From Burkholderia sp. IMCC1007 (GTDB taxonomy: Bacteria; Pseudomonadota; Gammaproteobacteria; Burkholderiales; Burkholderiaceae), in NCBI RefSeq assembly GCF_027257875.1, contig NZ_JAPVQY010000034.1, positions 1 through 64,000 of the forward strand: DNA of 64,000 bases, read 5' to 3'. Made by a program: the position numbers and the translations under genes. Below the pieces are notes generated by a model that worked only from the letters and a program-made list of their open reading frames with translations, was not told the DNA's origin and made no database searches. Shown piece by piece: positions 18,327 through 27,357 of the stretch; the first letter of the stretch is position 1; each line of letters starts with the position of its first letter.

Positions 18327-19316
18327 TCAGTGCGACGCCAGCGCACGCATCACTGCCAACATCCCCGGCCCGGCCGTCACGATCAGCAGCGCCGGCAACA
18401 GCGTCAGTACCATTACACCGGTCATTTTCACGGTCAATCGGCCAATCCGTTCGCGAAGCATTGCACGACGCGTCTCGCGCAACCTGTCGCCGAATTGCTT
18501 GAGGGGTTCCTGCACCGCACCACCGTGCTTGTCAACCTGGACCATCAACCGAATGATCGCGCGCAAGTCCTCGTTGTCGAATCCACCCGATAACCGTTGC
18601 ATCGACTGCTCGCGCGTACGGCCTGCCGCAAACTGACGCTGCGCGATTCCCATTTCCGACGACAGCACCGGCATCATCCCGCGGAAATCGTTCGTCACGA
18701 CTTGCAGACTCTGATCGAGCGACAGCCCGACGCCCTGCAACAGGCGCAGCATGTCAACGAGCAACGGCAACTCGTCGACAACGCTCTGTCTGCGGGCAGC
18801 GGCACGACGTTGTACATAGAGCTTCGGCAACATGAAACCAAACCCGAACGCGGCAAACATGCCGATCATCCAGTAGCCACTCTTCATCTGACCGCTCGCA
18901 AATATCGCAAACAGCAACGGCAACGCGACCGCGCATACAATGCGCACACTCAGGAACAGTCCGCGCGTACGTGCATCGATGTATCCACACTGTTCAAGCA
19001 GCCGACGGTCCTCTTCGGCAACGATGTATTTGCCGAACCCCGTGTCGAGCCAGCGCATTCCCGTGGACGACAATCGATCGAGAAAATGTGCAACTCGCTC
19101 GCCACCACCCGCGTCCGGTTTCGCACGAGCGCTGCCGCCCGCTTCAGCGCTGGCTTTGGCTGCCTCGAGTACGGCCATGCGCCGATCCAGCGCGTCGACT
19201 AGCGCACGTTCGGCGCGCGTCGTGGCACTTGCGCGCAGCACTGCCAGCATGCCGAACAGCAGAACGCCAAGCGCGCCCAACGCCAAAGCAATCGCTCCAA
19301 TTTGAGTCGCCGTCAT
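18327..19316 (-). CDS. tadC: Tad pilus platform protein TadC
   Basis: 329-aa polytopic inner-membrane protein, one of the paired platform proteins (GspF/TadB-TadC family) on which the TadA ATPase acts. It shows an N-terminal helix, the central T2SSF domain with LPLLVDMLRLLQGVGLSLDQSLQVV, and the REQSMQRLSGGFDNEDLRAI stretch typical of TadC. C-terminal helices end in LLPALLIVTAGPGMLAV. The start at 19316 lies 4 bp after the tadB stop, behind AGG. Confidence 0.9.
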   Translation of the reverse strand: MTATQIGAIALALGALGVLLFGMLAVLRASATTRAERALVDALDRRMAVLEAAKASAEAGGSARAKPDAGGGERVAHFLDRLSSTGMRWLDTGFGKYIVAEEDRRLLEQCGYIDARTRGLFLSVRIVCAVALPLLFAIFASGQMKSGYWMIGMFAAFGFGFMLPKLYVQRRAAARRQSVVDELPLLVDMLRLLQGVGLSLDQSLQVVTNDFRGMMPVLSSEMGIAQRQFAAGRTREQSMQRLSGGFDNEDLRAIIRLMVQVDKHGGAVQEPLKQFGDRLRETRRAMLRERIGRLTVKMTGVMVLTLLPALLIVTAGPGMLAVMRALASH

Positions 19317-19320
19317 ACCG

Positions 19321-20310
19321 TTACCTGAGTCGAGCAATTCGATACAACCACGCGCTGCCGGCCAACTGCAGCAGAAATGCGAGCGTGAGAATCAGCCGTC
19401 CGCTCGGATCGCCCCACATCCCTTGCAGATACTTGGGATTGTTCAATATGACGAAACTGCCGATCGCGATCGGCAACATGACGAGCACGAACGCCGACAG
19501 CCGCGTCTCTGCTGACATCGCAGTCAGTTCACGCTCCGCCTGTTCGAGATCGCGCATGAATACGGCCATCCGTTCGAGCATTACGTCGGCGCGGCCGCCA
19601 TATTTGACGGACAAGCGCAGCACCGAACCGACGAGCTCGAATTCCCCGGTTCGATATATCTTCGCGATATGCGTCATCGCACGATCGATCTCGACACCAC
19701 CGCGCAGCATCCGCGATACGTGATCGAGACAGCCACGCAGCGGCTCGTCGGTTGTCAGCAATGCGGCCTGAAATGCAGCGGGCACGCTGTTGCCGAGCGT
19801 CACGAGACGTACGATCCCGTCCAGAAACGATGGAATCTGCCGAACGATTTTGAGTCGTCGCCGCTGAATTCGCGACGCCAGCCAAACCGCGAATATCGAA
19901 ACCCCACATGCAAACGCCGCGAAACCCGCAAGCGCACCGCCACGGCTGCCGGCAATCACCACGATTGCAACGAGCACAATCAGCGCGATAATCGATTTCC
20001 CGCGTGCCCCATCAATTCCCGCGCGAGATATGAGATTGTTCCAATACTCCGCGGCGACCACATACCAGTGCGCCCGAAACGTAGCGGACACACCCCGCGC
20101 ACCACTCAAGGGTGACGAGGGATGCGGTGCGCCTGCCGTCGCGGGCCGAGATGCCTGCGCGGCCGCCCGCACGCCGGGCTCGAGCCGGCTGTCGATGAAG
20201 CGCTTCGCATCGGTTCTCACGCGCCGTGCTTCCGCGTGCCGCCACAACATCAGTGCCGACGCGACGCACAGCATCGCGATCGCTAGAACCCAGATCATCG
20301 GGCTATACAT
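19321..20310 (-). CDS. tadB: Tad pilus platform protein TadB
   Basis: 329-aa inner-membrane T2SSF-domain protein that forms the pilus platform with TadC. It has an N-terminal helix, a cytoplasmic linker (residues ~35-100), paired helices (IALIVLVAIVVIAGSRGGAL), and the motif IPSFLDGIVRLVTLGNSVPA with TGEFELVGSVLRLSVKYGGR. The ATG at 20310 overlaps the last 8 bases of tadA and has GGAGG directly upstream, inside tadA, which indicates coupled translation. Confidence 0.92.
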   Translation of the reverse strand: MYSPMIWVLAIAMLCVASALMLWRHAEARRVRTDAKRFIDSRLEPGVRAAAQASRPATAGAPHPSSPLSGARGVSATFRAHWYVVAAEYWNNLISRAGIDGARGKSIIALIVLVAIVVIAGSRGGALAGFAAFACGVSIFAVWLASRIQRRRLKIVRQIPSFLDGIVRLVTLGNSVPAAFQAALLTTDEPLRGCLDHVSRMLRGGVEIDRAMTHIAKIYRTGEFELVGSVLRLSVKYGGRADVMLERMAVFMRDLEQAERELTAMSAETRLSAFVLVMLPIAIGSFVILNNPKYLQGMWGDPSGRLILTLAFLLQLAGSAWLYRIARLR

Positions 20311-21670
20311 TGAAGCCTCCGCCGCGACCAAATCCGCTGCCACCAAAGCCACCGCCGAAACCACCACCACCCAGGCCGGAGTTCACCAGCGCCTGCCGGA
20401 AGCGCGCAAGCTTCGGCGAATGCGGATGGATACCGAGCGACTCCCAGTGATCGACCTCCTCGCCTTCCGGCGTCACACGCGCTTCGTAGCGATAGAGTTC
20501 CTGCGTCGCGATGATGTTGTCGGACAAACCGGTCACTTCGGTAATCGACAAGATCCGGCGGCGCCCATTCGACAGACGCCCGATCTGCACGATGAAGTCG
20601 ATCGCGTTCGCGATCTGCCGGCGCAGACTCGACTCGGTGCCCTGAAAGCCCGCGAAGCCTGCCAGCATCTCGAGACGATACAGACATTCGCGCGGTGAAC
20701 TCGCGTGCACGGTGCCCATCGAGCCGTCGTGGCCGGTGTTCATCGCCTGCAGCATTTCGAGCACCTCACCGCCGCGAACTTCGCCGACGATGATCCGGTC
20801 CGGCCGCATCCGTAACGTGTTGCGCAGCAGGTCGCGGATCGTCACGACCCCGGTGCCGTCGAAACCGCCAGGCCGGCTCTCGAGCCGCACGACGTGCGGA
20901 TGGTTCAACGACAGTTCGGCCGTGTCCTCGATCGTCACGACACGTTCGGGCTCGGGAATATGGAACGCCAGTGCGTTGAGCAGCGACGTCTTGCCGGAGC
21001 TCGTCCCGCCCGACACGAGCACGTTGCAGCGCGCTTCGACCGCCGCCTCGAGCAGTGCGCCGATTTCTTCGTTGTACGTGCCGTTGCCGAGCAGGTCGGA
21101 CGGCTTCAGCGGATCCTTGCGGAATTTCCGGATCGAAACGATCGGACCATCGATCGACAGCGGCTCGATCACGACGTTCACGCGACCGCCGTCGGGCAGC
21201 CGCGCATCGACCATCGGATTCGACTCGTCGAGGCGGCGGCCGATCGGCGCGAGAATACGGCGCACGATCCGCAGCAGATGGGCGTTGTCGGTGAACCGTA
21301 CGGGCAGCTTCGCCAGAATCCCATGACGCGACACGTACACGTCGTGATAGCCGTTGATCAGGATGTCCTCGACCGCCGGATCTGCCAGCAGATCCTCGAT
21401 CGGCCCGAAGCCGGCCAGCTCCTTCGTCAGCGCCTCGGCAATCGCGCGCACCTCGTTCTCGTTGAGCGGGATGCGGCGCAGGCGCACGAAGCTGTCGATC
21501 TCGAGATCGACGAACTGGTTGATCGCCTGGCGCGACCACCGACCGAACTCGGCGCCGAGTTCCTCGATGCGCGTCAGCAGATGCTCGTGCGCGGCATTCT
21601 TGATGTCGTGAAATTGCTGCGTCTGGGAGAACGGCGCTGCGCCGTCGGCGAATTGAATGTCGTGTGCCAT
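20303..21670 (-). CDS. tadA: Tad pilus assembly ATPase TadA (CpaF)
   Basis: 455-aa hexameric secretion ATPase that powers Flp pilus assembly at the cytoplasmic face. Present are the N-terminal domain with NENEVRAIAEALTKELAGFG, Walker A GGTSSGKT (about 221-228), the Asp box VVTIEDTAEL, Walker B IIVGEVRGGE and the His box TGHDGSMGTVHA. The last ~20 residues are an unusual Gly/Phe-rich tail. All catalytic residues are in place. It overlaps tadB at its 3' end. Confidence 0.95.
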   Translation of the reverse strand: MAHDIQFADGAAPFSQTQQFHDIKNAAHEHLLTRIEELGAEFGRWSRQAINQFVDLEIDSFVRLRRIPLNENEVRAIAEALTKELAGFGPIEDLLADPAVEDILINGYHDVYVSRHGILAKLPVRFTDNAHLLRIVRRILAPIGRRLDESNPMVDARLPDGGRVNVVIEPLSIDGPIVSIRKFRKDPLKPSDLLGNGTYNEEIGALLEAAVEARCNVLVSGGTSSGKTSLLNALAFHIPEPERVVTIEDTAELSLNHPHVVRLESRPGGFDGTGVVTIRDLLRNTLRMRPDRIIVGEVRGGEVLEMLQAMNTGHDGSMGTVHASSPRECLYRLEMLAGFAGFQGTESSLRRQIANAIDFIVQIGRLSNGRRRILSITEVTGLSDNIIATQELYRYEARVTPEGEEVDHWESLGIHPHSPKLARFRQALVNSGLGGGGFGGGFGGSGFGRGGGFNV

Positions 21671-21673
21671 CGC

Positions 21674-22951
21674 TTACGACCGCTTGGACGAAGGTTGAAT
21701 GAAACGTTTCAGTGCGGACAGGCCCGGCGCGACCCGCGACGCGCCCGCCATGCCGGACACCCCGGGCAATCGAGTAGCCAGCGATTCAAGCGCTCGCACG
21801 TACGGATCGCGCTCGGCCATATCGACGATGAGCCTGCCCTGGTTCGCGGCATGGCCGATCGCAACGCGGCGCTCGGGCAGCGTGCCGACCAGCGCCAATC
21901 CGAGACGCTCGGCGATTTGTCCGGGCACCAGATCGAGCGCAGGATCGTACTGGTTGACGACCAGTCGTACGCGGTCGGTATCGATGCCCGAATCGCGCAG
22001 CCCGGTCAGCAGATCGGCCGCCGACACGATCGACGCGACGCCCTGATCGCAGACGAGCCACGCCTCGTCGGCCGAAGCTGTGATCTGCGTGATGAATTCG
22101 CGGTTCGAAAAACCGCCGAGATCGATCACTTGGTGGTCGAAGAACGCGCGAAAGCGGTTCAGCAAGCCGATGCACGATGCATATGACACGTCGCGAAAGC
22201 CGCCGAGATCGGGCGGCAGCGTCGTCAACGCGAGGCCGCTCTGGTGCCGGGTCAACGCAGTGTTCACGAACGTGCGGTCGATACGGCGAAGGTTCTGCAC
22301 CGCGTCGAGGAAATGGAATTCGCAGCGTGTGTTCAGGAACAGCGCCCCGTCTCCGGCCGGCAATCCCAGATCGACCAATGCGGTCTGACGTCCCGGCGGC
22401 ACGCTGCTGCCATCCGCCCCCTCGACCGCGCGCGGGCCGAGCGCGCGCTTTTGCAGCCAGACAGCGAGATTCGCCGCAAGCGTGCTGACGCCCATGCCGG
22501 CACGCGCGCCGAGCAGCGCAACGACCTTCCCGTGGCGACTCGCCGGCTCGCCGACATGCGCGAGCAGTCCACGCGTCGTCCGCAGTGCTTCCTCAGCCGA
22601 TGCCGACACGTCGATGAAATCGCGCACGCCGGCACGCAGCGCAGCGAGCGTGCTTTCCGGCTGTGAGAGCGAGCCCAGCGCGACGATCGGCAACCCCGGA
22701 TGCGCAGCGCGCACCATCGCGGCGGCGACGCTCGCCGCTTCCCCACTTTCCGAGAAATCGATGAATACGAGTGCCGGGTTGACGCCCGTGATGCGCTGGC
22801 CAAGCGCACCCGGCTCGAGCGACGTCGCCTCGACCGCCCCGGCCGGCACAAGCGTATCGGCAAGCCAGCGGACATGCGCTTCCTTCGGCGATGCGCAGAC
22901 GAAATAGTCGGTCACGGCGGGTTCACACAATGATTGGGTTCGTGCATTCAT
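21674..22951 (-). CDS. tadZ: Tad pilus localisation protein TadZ/CpaE
   Basis: 425-aa MinD/ParA-superfamily protein that positions the Tad machine. It has an atypical receiver-like N-terminal domain (about 15-130; VNPALVFIDFSE carries an Asp at the expected phosphorylation strand), then the ATPase-like domain. Its deviant Walker A reads LGARAGMGVSTLAANLA: the signature Lys of KGGxGK is missing, as is often seen in TadZ. LVCDQGVASIVSAADLL corresponds to the switch region. The ATG at 22951 has GGGGG upstream; a GTG three codons earlier is possible. The tadA start is 4 bp after its stop. Confidence 0.9.
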   Translation of the reverse strand: MNARTQSLCEPAVTDYFVCASPKEAHVRWLADTLVPAGAVEATSLEPGALGQRITGVNPALVFIDFSESGEAASVAAAMVRAAHPGLPIVALGSLSQPESTLAALRAGVRDFIDVSASAEEALRTTRGLLAHVGEPASRHGKVVALLGARAGMGVSTLAANLAVWLQKRALGPRAVEGADGSSVPPGRQTALVDLGLPAGDGALFLNTRCEFHFLDAVQNLRRIDRTFVNTALTRHQSGLALTTLPPDLGGFRDVSYASCIGLLNRFRAFFDHQVIDLGGFSNREFITQITASADEAWLVCDQGVASIVSAADLLTGLRDSGIDTDRVRLVVNQYDPALDLVPGQIAERLGLALVGTLPERRVAIGHAANQGRLIVDMAERDPYVRALESLATRLPGVSGMAGASRVAPGLSALKRFIQPSSKRS

Positions 22952-23011
22952 GTCGAACACCCCCGATTACACAAGGCTTAGCGGTGCGCCGGAGCGCGCA
23001 ATGCTTCGCGT

Positions 23012-24343
23012 TCATTTCGAAAATCCCGGCGCAGCGTCCGGCGCCGCAATACCGCCCAGATACGATCGCCAGACCGGCCCGTCACGCTGCTCGGACAACT
23101 CGCCGGGAGTCGCCGGCAACGCCGCGCCCTTCGCGATCGGCGCAACGAGGTGCGGCGTCACGATGATCAGCAATTCCTTGTCGTTCTGCTGATAGTTCAG
23201 ATTCTTGAAAAACGTACCGATGATCGGAAGGTCGCCAAGCAGCGGAACCTTGCTGACGTTCGACATCGTCTGGCGATCGATCAGGCCGCCGATCACGAAG
23301 CTCTCGCCGTCGCCGAGCTCGACCGTCGTGTCCGCGCGACGCGTCGTGATTCCCGGCACCGCGACACCGCTGATCGTCACGCTGTTCACGAAGTCGAGCT
23401 GGCTCGACTCGGGCGCGACCTTCAGCGCGATCCGCTGCGGACTCAGCACCGTGGGCGTCAGCGTAAGCCCCACGCCATATTGCTTCCATTGAATTGCGGT
23501 CGAACCGAGTCCTTGCGGCGACGGGACTGGAATTTCACCGCCCGCGAGGAAGCTCGCGCTTTGACCGGACAGTGCGACGAGCGTAGGTTCCGCCAGCACG
23601 CGGGCAAAATTGTTGGCCTCGAGCAGCGACAACTCACCGAAGATGCCGCGCCCGGCAGCATTCACGACCAAGTTGAATGCCGACGTCACCGGTGAGCCGA
23701 GCGTCGGAATGTACCCTGCCGAGCCAGGACCGGAGCCGCCGCTATACGACTGCACACCGCCCGGCGAAAACGAGCCGAACGAGAAACCATTGTTCTGCTT
23801 GAAGAAGTTGAACCCGACCTGCTTGAGCACCGATCGGCTGAATTCGACGACACGCACGTCGACCTGCACGACGTTCTTGCCGGCCAGCGTCGAGCGGTCG
23901 ATCACCGTACCTTTCCCGGCCATGTTCTTGGCAACTGCGACTGCGCGTTCATGAGCGTCAAGCGATGCCGACGCACCGCGCAACACCGCCGTTCCGCCAT
24001 ACGCGTTCACGCGCGGCGTGGAATCGTCGAGCACGGCTTGCGCGGCTGCGTCGACGACCTCGATGCTCCAAACCGTCGGCTCGTCGTGACCGCGCTCCCA
24101 CAGCATCACATTCGTCGCGCCGGGAGCTTTCCCGGTCAGTAGTACCGAGCCGGACCGGCTGCCTTTCATGATCAGCACGTCGGCGATCGCCGGATCGCCG
24201 ACCGCCACGCGTTGCAGTCCGTGACCAGCCGAAATCTGCCGCTGCGCGCCGACCGGCAGTTCGATCTTGCCGCTCGCGCTCGAGAACGACGCGAATGTCA
24301 TAGTCCAGATAGCAATCGCGAATGCAATCAGTGTGTTTTTCAT
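23012..24343 (-). CDS. rcpA: Tad pilus outer-membrane secretin RcpA/CpaC
   Basis: 443 aa. A signal peptide (cut after FSSA, about residue 24) is followed by the pilus-specific N-domain: GKIELPVGAQRQISAGHGLQ, then VLLTGKAPGATNVMLW. A BON-like ring domain comes next, then the secretin channel domain (about 230-410) with VRVVEFSRSVLKQVGFNF and the conserved end VPLLGDLPIIGTFFKN then ELLIIVTPHLV. It forms the pore through which the Flp fibre passes. An earlier in-frame start would overlap rcpC; the ATG at 24343 begins the signal peptide exactly. Confidence 0.93.
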   Translation of the reverse strand: MKNTLIAFAIAIWTMTFASFSSASGKIELPVGAQRQISAGHGLQRVAVGDPAIADVLIMKGSRSGSVLLTGKAPGATNVMLWERGHDEPTVWSIEVVDAAAQAVLDDSTPRVNAYGGTAVLRGASASLDAHERAVAVAKNMAGKGTVIDRSTLAGKNVVQVDVRVVEFSRSVLKQVGFNFFKQNNGFSFGSFSPGGVQSYSGGSGPGSAGYIPTLGSPVTSAFNLVVNAAGRGIFGELSLLEANNFARVLAEPTLVALSGQSASFLAGGEIPVPSPQGLGSTAIQWKQYGVGLTLTPTVLSPQRIALKVAPESSQLDFVNSVTISGVAVPGITTRRADTTVELGDGESFVIGGLIDRQTMSNVSKVPLLGDLPIIGTFFKNLNYQQNDKELLIIVTPHLVAPIAKGAALPATPGELSEQRDGPVWRSYLGGIAAPDAAPGFSK

Positions 24344-24407
24344 TGTTTGGTAGACCGTCACACGGCCTTTACTTGTCGTCGCTGATATCGATGGCCATCG
24401 ATGTCGT

Positions 24408-25337
24408 TCAATACGCAACCGTTTCCGACCGGCCGCCGCGGATCACCTCGATGCTTCCTCCGCCGCCGCGACCCGTCCGTACTACAGGCGGTAGACGCGA
24501 CGGCAACGGCGGTACGTTCACATTAGCCACGGCATTTCTCGGCGTGCCGGAGAGCTGTTTCAGCGATACCCCGGTCGCAGCCAGTGCCGACGGCGACAGT
24601 TTGTTGTCCGTGCGCACGGCGACCGTTTGCATCGCAAGTTCGTCGTCGCGGGGATTGCGCAGCGCCAGCGTCAGCCGGCCGCTCGCCTCGCCGAGCGTCA
24701 GCGCATCGACCTGCGCGGTTGGTACCGCGAGCACCGCGATGCGCACGTTCGCCGGCTGGCCGTTATTGCCGTTGTTGTTGCCGCTGTCGCGATCCGGCGT
24801 CGCGTCGCCGAACGACAACACGCGCACCTTCGACATCAAGAGCCGCGCTTGTGTCTGCGAGACTTCGCCGTCGAACATCGAATTGCCTTCGCGCTTGAGA
24901 TTCAGGAACACGTCGACGAAATTGCCGGGCCGCAATCGGTTGCCGACCGCATTGGTCTCGTCGACGTGAACCGCAATCGCGCGCTCCCCCGGTTGAACAT
25001 CTTCGGCAAGCCCTGAGACCAGCGCGTCCGAGACGATCGGAGTCGATGCAGGGATGTCTCTCGCAGGAACGCGACCGACCAATGTGGCCGGATCGGCAAA
25101 CGCGCCGGTTGGCGCGGGCGCGGTCGCCCGGACCTTCAACGCGTCGGCCGCAATTGGTTGACCAACGGGCAGCATGCGCGCGGCAATCACGACCGGCACC
25201 GGGTCGGCCGCAACGGGCTGCTGCTGTGTTGGAACGACATGCGCTGCGCTGCGTCCGAGCATCCATGCGTAGATTCCGAGCAGAACAGCGATCGCAATCA
25301 GCAGCCCCGCGATGATTTTTGTCAGGTTGTTGGCCAT
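24408..25337 (-). CDS. rcpC: Tad pilus assembly protein RcpC/CpaB
   Basis: 309-aa periplasmic protein with one N-terminal membrane anchor (IIAGLLIAIAVLLGIYAWML, about residues 8-28). A SAF domain follows (VVIAARMLPVGQPIAADALK; ARDIPASTPIVSDAL), then the CpaB C-terminal domain with GNFVDVFLNLKREG. SAF domains of this type are thought to contact peptidoglycan or the secretin and gate the pore. It lies 64 bp upstream of rcpA. Confidence 0.92.
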   Translation of the reverse strand: MANNLTKIIAGLLIAIAVLLGIYAWMLGRSAAHVVPTQQQPVAADPVPVVIAARMLPVGQPIAADALKVRATAPAPTGAFADPATLVGRVPARDIPASTPIVSDALVSGLAEDVQPGERAIAVHVDETNAVGNRLRPGNFVDVFLNLKREGNSMFDGEVSQTQARLLMSKVRVLSFGDATPDRDSGNNNGNNGQPANVRIAVLAVPTAQVDALTLGEASGRLTLALRNPRDDELAMQTVAVRTDNKLSPSALAATGVSLKQLSGTPRNAVANVNVPPLPSRLPPVVRTGRGGGGSIEVIRGGRSETVAY

Positions 25338-25418
25338 ATTGGTATTGGAATGCCGGAAGCAGGTTCTTGAGCGTAAATTCAGTGAGCCGGCTGGCTCATA
25401 GGGAGCTCACTCGTTGCG

Positions 25419-25919
25419 TCAAAGCATGCTTGGGGTGACTTGCACTGTTGCACTGCCCTGCAACTTGGGAGCGGTAAATATAAATAGCCACGGAATCAAC
25501 GGATTTTTTGCGTACGAATATGTCACCGTAACCATCACGTTAAATGTCGATGTAGCCGTAGGCACGAATGCAGATGCATCGCAAGTTACGCCCGTTGTTG
25601 GGTTCGTGGACGGTGTCGACGTTGAAACCTGCGCCGAGAACTGAACGTTTTTCCCCCACGGCGAACCATTCAGCGCTTGCGTCACGGCCGTTCCCGCATT
25701 CACGTTTAACCGGTCACACGGTGTCAGTGTGTAATTCAATGCCGCACGCGCCCCTTCGGATGCAGCAAACGTCAGACTCTGCTGAATGACAAAGATCATC
25801 CCGAATGTGACGATCGCGTAGAAAATCAGGAAGAACAGCGGAAAAGTAAGTGCGACTTCGATTGCCGTTGCTCCTCGTTGACGCTCCAACCCGCGCAACC
25901 GCAAGCGGCGAGCCCTCAT
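25419..25919 (-). CDS. tadE: Tad minor pseudopilin TadE
   Basis: 166 aa. The basic N-terminus and RQRGATAIEVALTFPLFFLI match the TadE-like domain, in which prepilin peptidase TadV cleaves after Gly before a Glu-containing hydrophobic segment. The rest is periplasmic, Thr/Ser/Asn-rich. The ATG at 25919 overlaps the tadV stop (ATGA) and has AGGGGAA upstream within tadV, implying translational coupling to its own processing enzyme. A longer in-frame start would lie within tadV. Confidence 0.88.
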   Translation of the reverse strand: MRARRLRLRGLERQRGATAIEVALTFPLFFLIFYAIVTFGMIFVIQQSLTFAASEGARAALNYTLTPCDRLNVNAGTAVTQALNGSPWGKNVQFSAQVSTSTPSTNPTTGVTCDASAFVPTATSTFNVMVTVTYSYAKNPLIPWLFIFTAPKLQGSATVQVTPSML

Positions 25920-26413
25920 ATTCCCCTCTGCACCATAAGATATCCCAGCCAAACTACTGCCGGCATCACGAGAAATGCGGCATAAGGCGTCGCGCGACGA
26001 TTACCGACTACCATCGTCGGCATACCGCGGCTAAACAATTCACCGACCGACATGCGGGAGATAAACATCACCCCAAGCGCATGCACGCACGCAGCAAGAC
26101 TGGCCACAATCCAGATGCCCAACAACGCCTGCACGCCGCACCATGCGCCCATCACGGCAAATATCTTGACATCGGCCGCGCCCATTAATCGAAATGCAAA
26201 AAAAGGAAAAAGACAAATCAAGCCACACAACGCCCCGACAAGCGCTTGGACAAGTGAAACGCCGAATGGATTTTCGTTAGCAAACGCACATAGCAATGCG
26301 CCAACCAAACCCCCAGCCGCTAGCGAATTCCGAATGCGTCGAAAACGAATATCACTGATCGCGACGAGCGTCGCCCAGGCCACGAATGCGCCTGCGAAAA
26401 ACAAGGATTTCAT
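25916..26413 (-). CDS. tadV: Prepilin peptidase TadV/CpaA (A24 family)
   Basis: 165-aa polytopic inner-membrane aspartyl protease that processes Flp and TadE. The two catalytic Asp regions are visible: ISDIRFRRIRN (Asp at residue 21) and LMGAADVKIFA (the GxxD equivalent, about residue 80). It has five to six hydrophobic segments and no methyltransferase half, as is usual for the short TadV type. Confidence 0.92.
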   Translation of the reverse strand: MKSLFFAGAFVAWATLVAISDIRFRRIRNSLAAGGLVGALLCAFANENPFGVSLVQALVGALCGLICLFPFFAFRLMGAADVKIFAVMGAWCGVQALLGIWIVASLAACVHALGVMFISRMSVGELFSRGMPTMVVGNRRATPYAAFLVMPAVVWLGYLMVQRGI

Positions 26414-26486
26414 ATCGACCGCCGATACAAGCGCAAGAAAGCGGCGAGCGAATCAACACATCTCGCTCACCGCTTTACCGTGGCAC

Positions 26487-26684
26487 TTATGGCGAACACT
26501 GGGCAGAGGAGCCCGAGGCCGGGGATACGCAAAGCGCAATCTTCTGGAACATGCCTTCGAGGCCCGTCCCGATCGATGTAACGCTCGCCAAGATGACGAC
26601 AGAAATCAACCCCGCAATCAGCCCATACTCGATCGCGGTGACCCCGGTTTCTTCCTTAAGGAAGCGCTTGATGAGTGCTTTCAT
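26487..26684 (-). CDS. flp: Flp-family type IVb pilin
   Basis: Major subunit of the Tad pilus, 65 aa. The class-III leader MKALIKRFLKEETG is followed by VTAIEYGLIAGLISVVIL, with cleavage expected after Gly14 and the conserved Glu-Tyr pair at mature positions 4-5. The C-terminus has two Cys (residues ~52 and 63) that could form a disulfide. AGGA lies upstream of the ATG. It is the first gene of the tad cluster. A small stem (GAGCGA/TCGCTC, 26446-26469) in the 73-bp gap before tadV could lower read-through so that pilin exceeds machinery. Confidence 0.93.
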   Translation of the reverse strand: MKALIKRFLKEETGVTAIEYGLIAGLISVVILASVTSIGTGLEGMFQKIALCVSPASGSSAQCSP

Positions 26685-27115
26685 TTTTGTTTCCTCGTGC
26701 CTATATACGTTTTTTTTGGCCTTTTATACGTCGTACATCCCCGCATATCTGGCCGCTTTGCCCCATGTCGTTCGTCGCGTTTGCTGCAACGACGACCAGG
26801 TGCGCTTTCTTTATAGTTCGCCCCGAGGGGCGTGTGTCACGATTTGATGCAAGTTAACATTCGCGATAGGAGCCCTCCTCGAACGTCGTGTACCGATCTG
26901 TACATTTGCTTACATCTGACCAGAATCTTATCTCTGAATCAGTCTCATTTCCAACCCCTTTTTGACGACCGGATCGAAATTTTTTCCGTAAGCACAGCGT
27001 ACTTGTACGGCGTTTCGGAACGTCTTACACATAGGACTTACGATAGGTTAGATGTGCACACCTAATCCACCAGTAAAACACCCGTCCAGGCGGCGTGCGG
27101 CGTCCGCATAAACCC

Positions 27116-27162
27116 GACGTTACGCCGCAACCGTAACGCCAATGTTGTGACGTTACGTTACG
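27116..27162 (+). promoter_or_regulatory. Putative upstream activating sequence for the sigma-54 activator
   Basis: GACGTTACG occurs at 27116-27124 and again at 27149-27157, 33 bp apart (about three helical turns). The first copy forms a perfect dyad with CGTAAC at 27132-27137 (GTTACG-N7-CGTAAC). The second continues into a further GTTACG at 27157-27162. The distance to the -24/-12 element (130-175 bp) is typical for enhancer-binding proteins. Confidence 0.55.
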
Positions 27163-27291
27163 AAACGGGGGAAACCAACCCCATCCGACCACGCTTAAAC
27201 AATTTCAACAATCTTTCAATTTAAGCGAATGCCTTTTCCTACAAGGAATTACCCCGTTTAAAGGCAATCGTCGAACTGCCGACCATCGAAA

Positions 27292-27307
27292 TGGCATGAC
27301 AGTTGCA
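27292..27307 (+). promoter_or_regulatory. Sigma-54 (-24/-12) promoter
   Basis: TGGCATG-ACAG-TTGCA fits the RpoN consensus TGGCACG-N4-TTGC(A/T) with one mismatch, with invariant GG and GC 10 bp apart. The start codon at 27358 lies about 50 bp downstream, giving a short leader. It drives the two lipoproteins and the TpsB-like gene. Confidence 0.8.
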
Positions 27308-27357
27308 GAGTAGACCTCGCATTACTCAACACAACACAAGTTCAATGCGAGGACGAA

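Larger units (their letters stand above)
26685..27357. other. 673-bp divergent control region between flp and the lipoprotein operon
   Basis: No coding sequence is supported here; the region is markedly AT-richer than its flanks. It holds the sigma-54 promoter (27292-27307) and GTTACG/CGTAAC cluster (27116-27162) for the plus-strand genes. A perfect palindrome CGCCCC-GA-GGGGCG lies at 26819-26832. On the minus strand there is a weak GG-N10-GC element (26908-26921) that could be the -24/-12 of flp. No good sigma-70 promoter for flp was found. Confidence 0.7.
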
